A stretch of DNA of 64,000 nucleotides from Dyella_A sp050749815 (lineage in GTDB: Bacteria; Pseudomonadota; Gammaproteobacteria; Xanthomonadales; Rhodanobacteraceae). The DNA lies in contig NZ_CP192735.1 in NCBI RefSeq assembly GCF_050749815.1, forward strand, positions 2,294,001 through 2,358,000, read 5' to 3'. Positions 63,045 to 64,000 of this stretch are shown piece by piece (positions within the stretch are counted from its first letter, which is position 1; every line of letters starts with the position of its first letter). The position numbers and the translations under genes were made by a program. A model generated the notes under the pieces. The model saw only the letters and a program-made list of their open reading frames with translations. It was not told the DNA's origin and made no database searches.

Positions 63045-64000
63045 TCAATCCAGCCGCTTGCGGAAGCGCAGGATGGCGCCGGCCATCATCACCGCGGTGA
63101 ATACCACCAGCGCCAGCGCATCGCCCCACAAATCCAGCAGACCGGCATTACGAAGCATGACGCCGCGGATCAGCCGCAGGAAATGGGTCAGCGGCAGCAG
63201 CTCGGCGATCCACTGCGCCAGTCGCGGCATGCCGGAGAACGGGAACATGAAGCCCGACAGCAGGATCGACGGCAGGAAGATGAAGAAGGTCATCTGCATC
63301 GCCTGGAACTGCGACTGCGCCCGCGAGGAGATCAGCAGCCCCAGGGTCAGGTTGCTGGCGATCAGCAGCAGCGCAGCGAGGTAGACGTCGAGCAGGCTGC
63401 CGCGGATCGGCACATCGAACAGCCAGCGCCCCAGCGCCAGGATCACCGTGGTCTGCACCAGCCCGATCAGCACGTACGGCACCACCTTGCCCAGCATCAG
63501 CTCGGTGCTGGTCAGCGGCGTGGCGATCAGCAGCTCCATGTTGCCGCGTTCGCGCTCGCGCACGATGGCGATGGCGGTGAACAGCACCATGGTCATGGTG
63601 AGGATCACCCCGATCAGGCCGGGCACGATGTTGATCGCCGAGCGCCGCTCCGGGTTGTAGAACGAGGTGACCACGATGCGCGGCACCGGCGGCGTGCTCG
63701 CATACGGCGCGTGCGTGTCGGGCAGGCGACTGTCCACCGGCGTCTGCGCCAGTTGCGCGGCGGCGCCGGCCACCGTGGCATCACTGCCGTCGACCAGCAC
63801 CTGCGCGACCGGGCGGCCGCCGAGCTTGCGCGCCTCGAAGTCGGGCGGAATCACCAGGCCAACATTGATGCGGCCGCGGCGGATCAGGTCGACCACGTCC
63901 TCCGGCGTGCGTGCGCTGGTCACCGGGCGGATGACGCCGGTGGCCAGCATGTCCATCACCAGCGCGCGCGAGCCGCTCGTCTGCGCCTGGTCGGCGATCG
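63045..64000 (-). CDS. ABC-2 type transporter permease, 5' end beyond window
   Basis: The C-terminal 318 codons of an ABC-2 family membrane subunit (YhhJ/YbhR type). A periplasmic domain (GRINVGLVIPPDFEARKLG, VLVDGSDATVAG) is followed by five membrane helices, with VRERERGNMELLIATPLTSTE between helices one and two, typical of ABC-2 permeases. It would export drugs or lipophilic compounds together with an ATPase and membrane-fusion protein expected upstream, outside the window. The frame is open through base 64000. Confidence 0.9.
   Translation of the reverse strand, partial: IADQAQTSGSRALVMDMLATGVIRPVTSARTPEDVVDLIRRGRINVGLVIPPDFEARKLGGRPVAQVLVDGSDATVAGAAAQLAQTPVDSRLPDTHAPYASTPPVPRIVVTSFYNPERRSAINIVPGLIGVILTMTMVLFTAIAIVRERERGNMELLIATPLTSTELMLGKVVPYVLIGLVQTTVILALGRWLFDVPIRGSLLDVYLAALLLIASNLTLGLLISSRAQSQFQAMQMTFFIFLPSILLSGFMFPFSGMPRLAQWIAELLPLTHFLRLIRGVMLRNAGLLDLWGDALALVVFTAVMMAGAILRFRKRLD

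Noticed and set aside
1..64000. CRISPR array
   Set aside because: No regularly spaced direct repeats with unique spacers were seen; repeats found are REPs, att sites and short dyads.

Overview
The window reads as chromosome of a high-GC gammaproteobacterium of the Xanthomonadales/Lysobacterales, most like the Rhodanobacter/Dyella group. This rests on gene order, protein character and abundant GTAG-headed palindromic intergenic repeats; it is inference, because no rRNA is present.

Layout. 1-11173 is core: the translation cluster thrS-infC-rpmI-rplT-pheS-pheT (minus strand, infC starting at an AUC codon), a nucleotide-sugar epimerase, hemJ, tRNA-Val(GAC), uvrB and a type IV pilin-like gene. 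11181-38074 is a 26.8-kb genomic island in tRNA-Asn(GTT). A 53-bp direct repeat of the tRNA 3' part bounds it, a tyrosine integrase with a small excisionase-like gene sits next to the intact tRNA, and copies of TTTACACA lie just inside both ends. 38100-61375 is core again: ppnN, an Oar-like TonB receptor, an OlsF-like acyltransferase, marC, an SDR, grxD, sodB, purEK, a Trm112-like gene, DUF1631, nadC, DUF3301, sspAB, petABC, a DegS-like protease, a lytic transglycosylase and miaB. 61372-63036 is a repeat-rich patch holding an IS110-family element inserted in a REP. An ABC-2 permease runs off the right edge.

The island is a defence island. It carries a complete type I Zorya system (zorA, zorB, zorC, zorD, four tightly packed genes) preceded by an ASCH-domain gene; a type I restriction-modification operon (hsdR, a Fic gene, hsdM, hsdS) followed by an unusual YaaW-domain/zinc-ribbon protein; and a hipBA toxin-antitoxin pair with two palindromic operators. 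It also holds several unrecognised genes and IS3- and IS481-type transposase remnants near its two ends. The proposed logic is: Zorya (a membrane ion-driven motor plus helicase) and the restriction system act against incoming DNA, HipBA stabilises the island or adds dormancy, and the integrase moves it.

The most interesting findings are the IS110 element, whose leader can be read by eye as a bridge RNA with guides matching both its own ends and the REP target; the ASCH-Zorya operon; and the YaaW/zinc-ribbon protein and Fic gene attached to the restriction operon.
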